This document shows, in pieces, positions 45,663 to 53,654 of a stretch of DNA of 64,000 bases. The translations under genes and the position numbers were made by a program. The notes under the pieces were generated by a model. That model was not told the origin of the DNA. It did not search any database and saw nothing but the letters and a program-made list of their open reading frames with translations. Location of the stretch: positions 1 through 64,000 of the forward strand of contig JAAYVD010000114.1 of NCBI GenBank assembly GCA_012517355.1, read 5' to 3'. The DNA comes from Candidatus Rifleibacteriota bacterium. Lineage in GTDB: Bacteria > Muiribacteriota > Ozemobacteria > Ozemobacterales > Ozemobacteraceae. Position 1 is the first letter of the stretch; each line of letters starts with the position of its first letter.

Positions 45663-46394
45663 TTAGATGGTCAAGGTGTAATCGCGGCCGAAATTGTTGT
45701 CCCAATGGGTTTCGGTGGTCTGGCCGTCGAGCCGCACCAGCTGGAAGCAGTAGTGGATCTCGCTGCCCTTGGGGGCCCAGATCAGCCCGCGGAACCGGCG
45801 CGGCACCGGCAGGCGCTTCATGACGAGGCTGCGGCCCTTCTGGTAGAGCGGGTCGTTGGCCCGGTAGAGGGCGTGGTTGACCGAGAATTCGCTGCCCCAC
45901 TCGATGCCGTCGACCTCGAGTTCGGTGTCCTGGGGGTAGGTCCAGGGGCCGACGCTCCAGTGCAGGCGGACGTGGATGATGTCGCCCGCGTGGTCGATGA
46001 ACTCGAACTGCCGCGGCACCACCATCTGGCTGAAGGTGGGCGAGATGCGCTCGTTGCCGCCGCCGAAGGAGGCCTGGAAGAAGTAGTGGAACAGATACTG
46101 GTCATGCCCCTCGAAGTGGGTGGGCAGGCGGACGATCCAGGTGCGCCGCAGCGGGACCGTTCCCCATTCGGGCATCATGACGAACGACTGGGTGCGGGCC
46201 CAGTCGGCTGCCAGATTGACCGGCCCCAGCGCCATGTTGAAGGTGACCTTCTCGACGCCGTCCTCGTGGTCGACCCATTCTTTCTTCAGATAGGTGAACC
46301 CCTCGAAGGGACGGGTGACCGGCACCTCGACGGCGCTGCCTTCGGGTGGGGAAACGGGCTCGGAAACCGGTTGGGAAGTGGGGGTGTCAGCCAT
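45663..46394 (-). CDS. CBM21-like carbohydrate-binding protein
   Basis: A 243-residue protein without a signal peptide. The C-terminal part looks like the starch/glycogen-binding module CBM21: FQLVRLDGQTTETHWDNNFG ends with the WDNN-x-G-x-(N/D)Y hallmark. An earlier segment (VTFNMALGPVNLAADWARTQ, YLFHYFFQASFGG) may be a second, diverged module. It may bind glycogen or another glucan in the cytoplasm. The Pro/Ser-rich first 30 residues are a flexible lead. The ATG at 46394 is chosen because the promoter's minus-10 box lies upstream of it and after the alternative GTG at 46433. Confidence 0.58.
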   Translation of the reverse strand: MADTPTSQPVSEPVSPPEGSAVEVPVTRPFEGFTYLKKEWVDHEDGVEKVTFNMALGPVNLAADWARTQSFVMMPEWGTVPLRRTWIVRLPTHFEGHDQYLFHYFFQASFGGGNERISPTFSQMVVPRQFEFIDHAGDIIHVRLHWSVGPWTYPQDTELEVDGIEWGSEFSVNHALYRANDPLYQKGRSLVMKRLPVPRRFRGLIWAPKGSEIHYCFQLVRLDGQTTETHWDNNFGRDYTLTI

Positions 46395-46423
46395 GATCGA
46401 AAGGCGCTGTCGGCGCCAGGGGA

Positions 46424-46452
46424 AGTATACCACAATCGCCGGGACCGACCAA
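46424..46452 (-). promoter_or_regulatory. Promoter of the CBM21-like/hydrolase/VOR operon
   Basis: On the minus strand, TTGGTC (46447-46452), 17 bases, TATACT (46424-46429) with an upstream TGG. The predicted start is near 46417, about 22 nt before the ATG at 46394. Genes from 46394 to 40825 all follow in the same direction with short gaps. Confidence 0.68.
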
Positions 46453-46653
46453 CAAAATCGCAGGGTCCGTGGTGGAATCCGTTCTTCGCGACTCCAGCCG
46501 TTCGACCGAAACCGTCGAGGACGGCACGGGAAAGGGAGAACGGAGAACGGGGGGGGGAAAGGGCAAAGAGAGTCGCCAGCACGATCGGCATGGTCAGAAT
46601 CGATGGGTTGATGCAGAAAGAGGATTGGATGCGCCAGTCGAGATGCTGGAGGG

Positions 46654-47985
46654 TCAGTTCTTCAGGGACTTCTTGGCGGCGACGATGTCGCGGATCATGA
46701 CCTCGGAATCCTTCGCCAGCTTGCCGCCGGGCTCGAGGGCGATCACCTTGTTGAAGGCCTCCATGGCCCGGTCGAAGGAGTCGACGCTGCCGGCCAGGCC
46801 CTTGTCGGTGAGGGCGAGGCCCATGTGGTAGAAGTATTTCGGGTCCTTGTCGTTCTGGGCGATGGCGGCCTGGAACTTCTCGATGGCGGGGTCGAGCAGG
46901 CCCTTCTTGTACAACTCGTAGCCCTCGTTGTGCAGCACGTCGGACGGGTTGAGCGGGCCGGTGCCGCTGGCGCTGGTGCTGCTGAGGTTGGCGGCGATCG
47001 AGGCCGCCTCGCGGCGGGCCTGCTCGGCCTGCCGCGCCGCTTCGAGCGCCTCCTTCTCCTTCTGGATGGCGGCCAGCCGGGCCTCCTCTTCCGCCTTCTT
47101 CTTGTCGAGCTCGGCCAGCACGGGGCGCAGCCGGTCCTGGAAGGGATTCTCCCCGGTTCGCAGCGGTTCCAGGGTCTGGCGGGCGTCGTCGAGAAGGCCG
47201 TTGAGGAACAGGATCACGCCCAGGTAGTAGCGGGCCTCGAGGTCCTTGGGGTTGCGGGTGACGGCGGGTTGGAAGGTGTCCATGCCCTTGCGCAGCAGCC
47301 CCTTGTCGTCGAGGGCCACCAGGCTGCGATCCTTCACGGCCAGGTCGAAGTACTTGTCGAGGGCGGGGTTCAGCCCCTCCTCGGCGAGGATGTCGAACAC
47401 CTCGCCCAACGGGCCCTGATCGGCGAGGATCGCGGTCAGGGCAGTCGATGAGGAGGCGTCCCCTGTTCCCAGTTCGGGGCTGTCGAGCAGCGACAGGTCG
47501 ATCTCGGTGTCGCTGGCCGCCCCGGGCTTGGGTTTACCGACCTTGCCCTCGGGCACCACCAGGCCGTAGGGTCGCTGGCGGGTGCCCGAGCCCAGCAGGG
47601 TCAGGGCCTCGTAGACGACCAGGTCGGACTCGGTGGCGATCGCGTGCAGCCCCTCGTCGGTGCCGATCAGCTTGGCCAAGGCGGCCACCCGGGCGTGGCC
47701 GGGGGCCATCCGCTGCAGCTCGGCCAGCAGCTTGCGCGCCTTGTCGACCTGCTTCTTGTCGACGTAGATCTGGGCCAGCCAGACCTTGGCGTCGAAGTTC
47801 CGCTCGTCGAGCATCAGCACGTTCTCGAACTCGACCGCCGCCCCCGCGAGGTCACCCTTCTCGTAGGCCTTCTTCCCGGCCGCCATGAACTCGAGGAGGT
47901 CGCTGTCCTCCTGTGCCGCCAGCGGCCCGGCCAGGGTCATCATCGCCAGGATCAGCGCCAGCCCCCACCCCAACCGCCACCCCAT
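46654..47985 (-). CDS. Exported TPR-repeat protein
   Basis: A 443-residue protein with a signal peptide (WRLGWGLALILAMMTLAGPL, AAQ cleavage). TPR motifs lie at about 33-100 (AGKKAYEKGDLAGAAVEFEN, AKVWLAQIYVDKKQVDKARK), 225-285 and 350-430 (YELYKKGLLDPAIEKFQAAI), with a Lys/Glu/Ala coiled coil at about 290-330. It probably acts as a periplasmic scaffold. The ATG at 47985 is the one that gives a signal peptide; a continuous frame extends to 48996 but that part is the antisense-phase reading of the FG-GAP gene. It lies 86 nt after the FG-GAP stop. Confidence 0.8.
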   Translation of the reverse strand: MGWRLGWGLALILAMMTLAGPLAAQEDSDLLEFMAAGKKAYEKGDLAGAAVEFENVLMLDERNFDAKVWLAQIYVDKKQVDKARKLLAELQRMAPGHARVAALAKLIGTDEGLHAIATESDLVVYEALTLLGSGTRQRPYGLVVPEGKVGKPKPGAASDTEIDLSLLDSPELGTGDASSSTALTAILADQGPLGEVFDILAEEGLNPALDKYFDLAVKDRSLVALDDKGLLRKGMDTFQPAVTRNPKDLEARYYLGVILFLNGLLDDARQTLEPLRTGENPFQDRLRPVLAELDKKKAEEEARLAAIQKEKEALEAARQAEQARREAASIAANLSSTSASGTGPLNPSDVLHNEGYELYKKGLLDPAIEKFQAAIAQNDKDPKYFYHMGLALTDKGLAGSVDSFDRAMEAFNKVIALEPGGKLAKDSEVMIRDIVAAKKSLKN

Positions 47986-48071
47986 CCGGGCAGGAGCGGC
48001 ATTCCTGCCGCGACGGGCGGTATGCCCGCCGCGGCCGGGGATGGGGGAAACGCCCTGGTGAAGGTCGGTGT

Positions 48072-49391
48072 TCAGAAGGTGACCTCCGCGCCCAGGACGG
48101 CGATCTTCAAAGCCACCCGGGCCTGGGTCGGGAAGACGTGCAGCTGGTCGGCGGTGTAGTTGATGCCGCCCGCCGCGATCATCTCGAGATACCCGTCGCC
48201 GTCGAGATCGGCGAAGGTGAGCGGGGCGATGGCCTTGCCGATGAACTTCGGATACCCGGGCAGCACCGCGCCATCCATCGTGAGGGCCTGGATGTATCCC
48301 GCCTCCTTGCCCTGCCCTTCGGGGTTCCAGGCGGTGTAGACCACCTCGAGCTTGCCGTCGCCGTTCAGGTCGATGATCTGCGGCGTATGGTAGATCGAGT
48401 GCTTCGTCTTGAACGGCCAGCCGGGAAGGGGCTTCCCCTTCTCGTCGCAGACCATGACCGTGCCGTCGGCCTGCCCGATGATGAACTCGTCCTTGCCGTC
48501 GCCGTTCAGGTCGGCCACCCGCGGGGCCGAATGCGACCCGTCGGTCAGCTTGAACTCGCTGCGCAGCTCCCCGGTGTTGGTCCACAGCATGAACTTCTTC
48601 TCGGGCGTGGTGGTGAAGATCTCCTTCACCCCGTCGCCGTTCATGTCGGCGGCTCCCACGTCGAACGGCCAGGTCAGGTTGGGAGCGGTGGGAATCGGCC
48701 AGCCGCGCGCGTTCTGCCCCGACAACTGCATGACGTAGACCTTGCCGCTGTCGTCCTTCGACAGGATCTCCTTGGTGCCGTCCCCGTCGAGGTCGGCCGT
48801 GACGATCTTGCCCGAGACCGAGGTGGTGACCGAGACCTCCCAGATCAGGCGGCCGTCCTTGTCGATCCGGTTGACCATGCCCGACTGGGCGCCCACCAGC
48901 CCGGTGCCCACGAAGATGTTGTAATTGCCGCCCCCGTCGACGTCGGCCACCTCGGGCGACGACAGCCGGACCTTGCCGCGCAGCGGCAGCGACCACTTCT
49001 CCCGGCCGTTGCGCGCCACGCAGTAGAGCTTGCCGTTCATCGCCGAGACCAGCACTTCGGACTCGCCGTCGTTGTCGAGGTCGACCACGTTGACCTCCGA
49101 CAGCACGGGCGAGTTCACCTTCTTGGGCCAGTTGGGCGGCCGCAGGATCTCGTTGCCCTTGGCCGAGAAGATGTGGATCTGCCCGTCGGTGGCCCCGAAG
49201 ATCAGGTCACGCTTGCCGTCGCCGTCGATGTCGTCGAACACCCGCGGCTGGCCGTAGATGTCGCCGGTGACCTTGGCCGACCACCCCTTGAACTGCGGAC
49301 CGTTGTCCAGCCCCTGCGCGCCGGCCGGCGTCCCGGGGCCCGCCAGGCACGACACCGCCACCAGAACCACCAGGGTCGTTGGCCACTTCAT
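48072..49391 (-). CDS. Exported FG-GAP/VCBS-repeat beta-propeller protein
   Basis: A 439-residue protein with a signal peptide (MKWPTTLVVLVAVSCLAGPG, AGA cleavage). At least six FG-GAP/VCBS repeats with Ca-binding DxDGDG loops: DDIDGDGKRDLIFG, VDLDNDGESEVLVS, ADLDGDGTKEIL, ADMNGDGVKEIF, ADLNGDGKDEFIIG, IDLNGDGKLEVVYT and ADLDGDGYLEMIA. This predicts an integrin-like seven-bladed propeller on the cell surface or in the periplasm. GGGAGG is 7 nt before the ATG. It lies between the prepilin cassette and the TPR protein and may be a tip or adhesion component of the same apparatus. Confidence 0.87.
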   Translation of the reverse strand: MKWPTTLVVLVAVSCLAGPGTPAGAQGLDNGPQFKGWSAKVTGDIYGQPRVFDDIDGDGKRDLIFGATDGQIHIFSAKGNEILRPPNWPKKVNSPVLSEVNVVDLDNDGESEVLVSAMNGKLYCVARNGREKWSLPLRGKVRLSSPEVADVDGGGNYNIFVGTGLVGAQSGMVNRIDKDGRLIWEVSVTTSVSGKIVTADLDGDGTKEILSKDDSGKVYVMQLSGQNARGWPIPTAPNLTWPFDVGAADMNGDGVKEIFTTTPEKKFMLWTNTGELRSEFKLTDGSHSAPRVADLNGDGKDEFIIGQADGTVMVCDEKGKPLPGWPFKTKHSIYHTPQIIDLNGDGKLEVVYTAWNPEGQGKEAGYIQALTMDGAVLPGYPKFIGKAIAPLTFADLDGDGYLEMIAAGGINYTADQLHVFPTQARVALKIAVLGAEVTF

Positions 49392-49617
49392 CTGCAACCT
49401 CCCTCCCAGCCGGCTGGCTGGGTCCCGTGGGCGGCACGCCTCGGCACCGCCCGGTCCGTCACCTCCAGGCCAAGGCCCGCCGTACCCGCCGGGCCGGCTG
49501 GCCACCCGATCCGGGGCCCGTCGCCCCGGCTGCCCGGCTGCCACCCGCTCCCGGCCGCCGTCCGCGGGGGCCAGGAACCGCGGGGGGGGCCGGTCCGGCC
49601 GGGGGCCACCGGTCAGA

Positions 49618-50154
49618 TCAGTACTGCACGAAATTCCGGATCACCTTGACCAGGGTCTCGACCCGGGCCGTGATATTGGTCGCGGGCACCTCGCCCACCA
49701 CCACCACCTGCCAGACATCGTAGAACCCGATCAGCACCTGGTTCTTGTAGTAGGGAACGCCGAACATCTCCTTGAACGTGCCCGGCATCGAGTAGGGTTT
49801 GACCAGCTCCACCCGGTACCGGCCGTCGGCGAATTCGACGTTGTACTCCTTGTCGATGCGCTCGAGGGTGTATTTCGAGGGGTAGTCGAGCCGGGCGTTG
49901 CCCAGCCGGTACTGGTTCAGGATGTTGATGAGGACCTTTTCGACCCCGGCCTGGGCGAAGTTGCGGGCCCGGATGCGGGTGGCCTCCTTGTAGATCATGT
50001 CGGTGGTGAGCCGCGAGACGATCCAGTAGCTGATCCCGAAGATGCCCAGGATCAACAGCATGATGAACGCATAGAAGGCGATGAACCCGGCCCGGCCAGC
50101 GGGGCGGCCGCGGCAGGGCAGGAACGGCTGGCGGGAAGGGTGCGGCATGGTCAT
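49618..50154 (-). CDS. Prepilin-like protein without Glu+5 (PilX/GspK-type)
   Basis: A 178-residue protein with a 23-residue leader rich in Arg/Pro/Gly ending RAG, then FIAFYAFIMLLILGIFGISY. The cleavage-site Gly is present but the +5 Glu is missing (Tyr). The globular part has VEKVLINILNQY and VELVKPYSMPGTFKEMFG. It is the last of three pilin-like genes and its start overlaps the previous stop by 4 nt. Confidence 0.78.
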   Translation of the reverse strand: MTMPHPSRQPFLPCRGRPAGRAGFIAFYAFIMLLILGIFGISYWIVSRLTTDMIYKEATRIRARNFAQAGVEKVLINILNQYRLGNARLDYPSKYTLERIDKEYNVEFADGRYRVELVKPYSMPGTFKEMFGVPYYKNQVLIGFYDVWQVVVVGEVPATNITARVETLVKVIRNFVQY

Positions 50155-50765
50155 GTGGACGGGACCAGCTTCACGCAGATGAGGTCGGTGTCAAGATGCA
50201 CGGCGAAGTTCAGGTCCTCGCGGATCTTGGGGTCTTTGTCGTCGAGGATGGTCATCTGCACCCCGACCTCGTAGATGTCGGCGGGGTTGGTGGTGAAATG
50301 CAGGTTCTCGACGCGATTGGAGACCACCAGCCGCTTCTTGGTGCCGTTGGGGTCGGTGGTCTCCCGCATCAGAGCCCCCTCCTCGAGGAACAGCCGGACG
50401 TGGGTCTTCTGTTCGAGCTTGTTGAACACCGTGTGGTAGAAGACGATCTCCTCACCGCCGTTCTCGAGGTCTTTATCGGTGTCGAGGAGGCGGACGAGGT
50501 TGGGGAACAGGTCGCCGATCTTCTCGCCCTGGAACCAGAGGTTGCCGCGGGCGTCCTCCTGGACGATGGGGTTGACCCGCTTGATGTCGGTGAAGACCTG
50601 CTTCATCGCGAGCTGCACCTTCTGGTTGAACTCCATGTGCTTCTGGCCCCAACGCCAGGAGGTCAGATTGCTGCGGTAGACCAGGACCACCATCAGGCCG
50701 ATCAGGGCGGCGATGACGGCCGAAACGGCCAGCTCGACCAGCGTGAACCCGGTACGAAACTTCAT
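50151..50765 (-). CDS. Prepilin-like protein (PilW/GspJ-type)
   Basis: A 204-residue minor pilin with a perfect class III signal peptide: MKFRTG then FTLVELAVSAVIAALIG, with Gly -1, Phe +1 and Glu +5. The mature domain is mostly beta with LLDTDKDLENGGEEIVFYH and a C-terminal IREDLNFAVHLDTDLICVKL. The stop overlaps the next gene (ATGA), and the gap to the upstream gene is 13 nt. Confidence 0.87.
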   Translation of the reverse strand: MKFRTGFTLVELAVSAVIAALIGLMVVLVYRSNLTSWRWGQKHMEFNQKVQLAMKQVFTDIKRVNPIVQEDARGNLWFQGEKIGDLFPNLVRLLDTDKDLENGGEEIVFYHTVFNKLEQKTHVRLFLEEGALMRETTDPNGTKKRLVVSNRVENLHFTTNPADIYEVGVQMTILDDKDPKIREDLNFAVHLDTDLICVKLVPST

Positions 50766-50778
50766 CGTGCGCTTCCCC

Positions 50779-51315
50779 TCAGAATTTGGCCGAGGTCTTC
50801 AGGTTGAAGGAGTTGGTGTTGGCCCGGTAGGTCACCAGGCGCGTGGAGCGGGGGAACCCGTTCTCGATCCAGCCGAGCAGGACGGTGAGCTGGACGAGGT
50901 TGGTCTCCTTGTCGCCGGTGCCCAGGACGGTGTGGTCGGGGGCCAGCTCGATGATGACGGTTCCCGACGCCTTGTACTTCTCGCGGAAGAATTTGGGCAG
51001 GGCGAACTGGGGATACTTGTCGCTGGGAAGGTCGATCGTGTCGGGGATGTGGTCCCACAGGAAGGAGTCGCTCTTGGCCCGGTCGATGATGTTCTGGGCG
51101 GCGATGGTCGCCGACAGGATCAGCCCCCCCTTTTCGACCGTGCGCGAGCCGGTCAGGAACAAGGCCAGCACGGGCACCACGCCGGCCCCCACGATCAGCA
51201 GGGCCAGCATGACCTCGATGATGGTGAAACCGCGGGGCGGCCTCCCGCGGGGGGGGCGGTCGCCGGCAGGTTCAGAACCCGCGCCGCTTGCGGTCTTCCA
51301 CGTCGGGTGACACAT
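50779..51315 (-). CDS. Prepilin-like protein (GspI/PilV-type)
   Basis: A 178-residue protein. A leader of about 28 residues ends RPPRG, then FTIIEVMLALLIVGAGVVPV with Glu +5. The remainder has VIIELAPDHTVLGTGDKETN and a C-terminal TYRANTNSFNLKTS strand. The ATG at 51315 lies inside the upstream TPR lipoprotein gene (44-nt overlap) and has GAGAGGA before it. It probably assembles with the two following gene products into a pseudopilus tip. Confidence 0.83.
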   Translation of the reverse strand: MCHPTWKTASGAGSEPAGDRPPRGRPPRGFTIIEVMLALLIVGAGVVPVLALFLTGSRTVEKGGLILSATIAAQNIIDRAKSDSFLWDHIPDTIDLPSDKYPQFALPKFFREKYKASGTVIIELAPDHTVLGTGDKETNLVQLTVLLGWIENGFPRSTRLVTYRANTNSFNLKTSAKF

Positions 51316-51889
51316 AGTTCCTCTCGTGCTCCTCGAAGGTCTTGAGGTATTCGATGCCTTCCCGGGCATTCTGGGCGGCCGGGGAGGTGGGGTATTTCTC
51401 GACGATGCGCTGGTAGGCCTCGAGGGCCATCTGGTTCGACTTGTTGCGGAAATGGATCTCCGCGATGCAGTATTCGGCGACGCTGGCCTCTTCGGAATTG
51501 GCATACTGGCGCATGATGTCCTCGAAGGTCTTCATCGCCTCGGCGTATTCGCCGCGCTCCATCGCCTCGACGCCGCTGGTGTATTTCCGTTCGAAGTCGG
51601 CCCCCAACTGCCGCGGCTGCGGGACAGCCACCCCCTTCCCTACCGTGCGGCCGAACCCCTGGTCGGGGGAGGTGATGTAGGCCGATTCCATGATCGACAG
51701 GCCCCGCGACGGGGCCGGTCCGCCCGCACCGGAGGTTCCCCGGTCGGGCCCGGCGACGGAGCCGCCGGCCGCCGGGACGGGGGCCATCGACCGATCGGTG
51801 GCCTGGCGGCCGCAACCGCAGCCCGGCGCGAGGGCCACCGCGGCCAACAGGGCGGTCAGGGCCAGGAGCGAACGCAAAGTCCGGTGCAT
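51272..51889 (-). CDS. TPR protein, possible lipoprotein
   Basis: A 205-residue protein. The N-terminus (RTLRSLLALTALLAAVALAP followed by GCGCG) is a signal peptide with a lipobox-like end, although Pro at -2 makes lipidation uncertain. After a Ser/Gly/Pro spacer, two TPRs (EAMERGEYAEAMKTFEDIMR, YCIAEIHFRNKSNQMALEAY) of the YbgF/BamD type follow. It lies 40 nt after glmM and overlaps the first prepilin gene, so it belongs to this surface-apparatus operon. Confidence 0.78.
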   Translation of the reverse strand: MHRTLRSLLALTALLAAVALAPGCGCGRQATDRSMAPVPAAGGSVAGPDRGTSGAGGPAPSRGLSIMESAYITSPDQGFGRTVGKGVAVPQPRQLGADFERKYTSGVEAMERGEYAEAMKTFEDIMRQYANSEEASVAEYCIAEIHFRNKSNQMALEAYQRIVEKYPTSPAAQNAREGIEYLKTFEEHERNYVSPDVEDRKRRGF

Positions 51890-51929
51890 GGCGGCAGGCG
51901 GTGGGCCTTCCTTTCCTCGGGTGTTCTGC

Positions 51930-53279
51930 CTAGCAGAGGTGGGCCGAGATGACCTTGGCGATCCCCTCGACCAGGTGCTTGATCTCCTTCTCGTCGGGGC
52001 CTTCGGCCATGACGCGTACCAGGTTCTCGGTGCCGGAGGGCCGCACCAGCAGCCGGCCACGGCCGGACAGCCGGCGCTCGGTGCTGCGGATCTCGTCGAT
52101 CACCTGCGGCACCGCCTCGAAGTTCTTGTTCTTGACCCGGATGTTGACCAGCACCTGCGGCAGCTTGGCCATCACCTCGCTGAGTTCTTTCAGGCTGGTG
52201 CCGGTGGCGCGCATCACCTTCAGCAGGAAGCAGGCCGTCAGCAACCCGTCGCCGGTGGTGGCGTAGTCGGACAGGATGATGTGGCCCGACTGCTCGCCGC
52301 CGACCACGGTCTGGGTCTTGCGCATCTCCTCGAGGACGAACCGGTCGCCCACCTTGGTCTTGAAGATCCGGATGTCGAGGGACTTCATGGCCATGTCGAG
52401 CCCGAGGTTGCTCATCACCGTGGTGACCAGGGCGTTGCCGGGTAGTTTTTCCTGCTGCTTGAGGTAGCGCGCCAGGATGGCGAGGATGTAGTCGCCGTCG
52501 ATGATGTCGCCCTGGGTGGTCATGGCGATCACCCGGTCGGCATCGCCGTCGAACGAGAACCCCACGTCGAAATGCTCGCGGGTCATCACCTGGGCGAGGG
52601 CCTGGATGTGGGTCGAGCCGACCTTGTCGTTGATGTTGGTGCCGTTGGGCGTGATGCCGATCGCATCGACGCTGAACCCCAGGTCGGAAAAGAACTTCGG
52701 GGCCCAGGGGGCCAGGGAGCCGTTGGCGCAATCGATCGCCACCTTCAGCCGCCGGGTGGAGGGCGTCTCGCCCAGCACCTTGGCCAGGCTGCTCAGCCAG
52801 AAGGCGGCCGAGGCGGAATCGCCGATGACCCGCCCGACATCGCGGCCGCCGGCCGTCTCGATCTTCGCGCCGGCCGCCAGGTCGGTCTCGATCCCCTCCT
52901 CGATGGCGTCGGGAATCTTGTACCCGTCGGGGCTGAAGATCTTGATGCCGTTGTCCTGGAAGGGGTTGTGGGAGGCGCTGATCATGATGCCCCCCATCCC
53001 CTGCAGTTCGCGGGTGAGGAAGGCCACGGCCGGGGTGGGAACCACGCCCAGCAGCCGCGCTTCCGCGCCCACCGAGGCGACGCCAGCCGCCACGGCGTGC
53101 TCGAGGAAATCGCCGGACAGGCGGGTGTCCTTGCCGATGAACATCGGCCGGTTGTGCTTCTTGTGATTATGCAACAGGTGGCGGGTGGCCAGCTGGGCGA
53201 TGCGGAAGGCGGTCTCCCCGGTCAAGGGTGGCTGGTTGGCCACGCCGCGGACACCATCTGTTCCGAACAACTTTCCCAT
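51930..53279 (-). CDS. glmM: Phosphoglucosamine mutase GlmM
   Basis: A 449-residue alpha-D-phosphohexomutase of the normal GlmM length. MGKLFGTDGVRGVAN is the family start, SASHNP at 101-106 holds the phosphoserine Ser103, FDGDADR binds magnesium, GEQSGH fits the sugar and RPSGTEN at the end binds phosphate. It converts glucosamine-6-phosphate to glucosamine-1-phosphate for peptidoglycan and LPS. AAAGGAG is 8 nt before the ATG at 53279, and a TATACT box lies upstream. It leads the run of pilin/TPR/FG-GAP genes. Confidence 0.95.
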   Translation of the reverse strand: MGKLFGTDGVRGVANQPPLTGETAFRIAQLATRHLLHNHKKHNRPMFIGKDTRLSGDFLEHAVAAGVASVGAEARLLGVVPTPAVAFLTRELQGMGGIMISASHNPFQDNGIKIFSPDGYKIPDAIEEGIETDLAAGAKIETAGGRDVGRVIGDSASAAFWLSSLAKVLGETPSTRRLKVAIDCANGSLAPWAPKFFSDLGFSVDAIGITPNGTNINDKVGSTHIQALAQVMTREHFDVGFSFDGDADRVIAMTTQGDIIDGDYILAILARYLKQQEKLPGNALVTTVMSNLGLDMAMKSLDIRIFKTKVGDRFVLEEMRKTQTVVGGEQSGHIILSDYATTGDGLLTACFLLKVMRATGTSLKELSEVMAKLPQVLVNIRVKNKNFEAVPQVIDEIRSTERRLSGRGRLLVRPSGTENLVRVMAEGPDEKEIKHLVEGIAKVISAHLC

Positions 53280-53319
53280 CGAGACGCTCCTTTGGGTGGG
53301 CAAATGCGACAACGGACCA

Positions 53320-53325
53320 AGTATA
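53320..53325 (-). promoter_or_regulatory. Minus-10 element of the glmM operon
   Basis: TATACT preceded by TGG (extended minus-10) on the minus strand; the transcript would start about 34 nt before the glmM ATG. The minus-35 region is weak. Confidence 0.52.
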
Positions 53326-53517
53326 CCACATCGCGCCCCCCTGGCAGGAAACCCGGGCGAGGGCGGGACCGGGACTGACCGGCACGACGTCGGAAGGGCC
53401 ACCTTGCCGCCACCGAGGGGGCGCGAAACGCCCGTGTCGACGGTTCCCTTAGGGAGACCGACCGCCCCCGCCCCCCCATTGGGAGGTGTCCTCAGCGACG
53501 GGTCCCACCGGTATCCC

Positions 53518-53546
53518 TTGAGGGACACGAGGGGATGCAGTATACT
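53518..53546 (+). promoter_or_regulatory. Promoter of the 970-residue protein gene
   Basis: TTGAGG (53518-53523), 17 bases, TATACT (53541-53546). The expected start is near 53553, so the ATG at 53535 cannot be used and the ATG at 53655 is the first good one, with a leader of about 100 nt. The 375 bases between this gene and glmM hold only these two divergent promoters. Confidence 0.68.
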
Positions 53547-53654
53547 GCCTCCGACAACCGAGGACAGCCGCCTCATCCCTGGGCCCTCCCAGTGGCCGGG
53601 GAAAGGGGTTGTGTTGTTTCTCGGGTTTTTTCATTCCACACCCGGGACACGGAC

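Noticed and set aside
47986-48996. N-terminal extension of the TPR protein through the FG-GAP gene
   Set aside because: That part reads as Arg/Gly repeats and is another phase of the FG-GAP gene on the same strand; the signal peptide begins at 47985.
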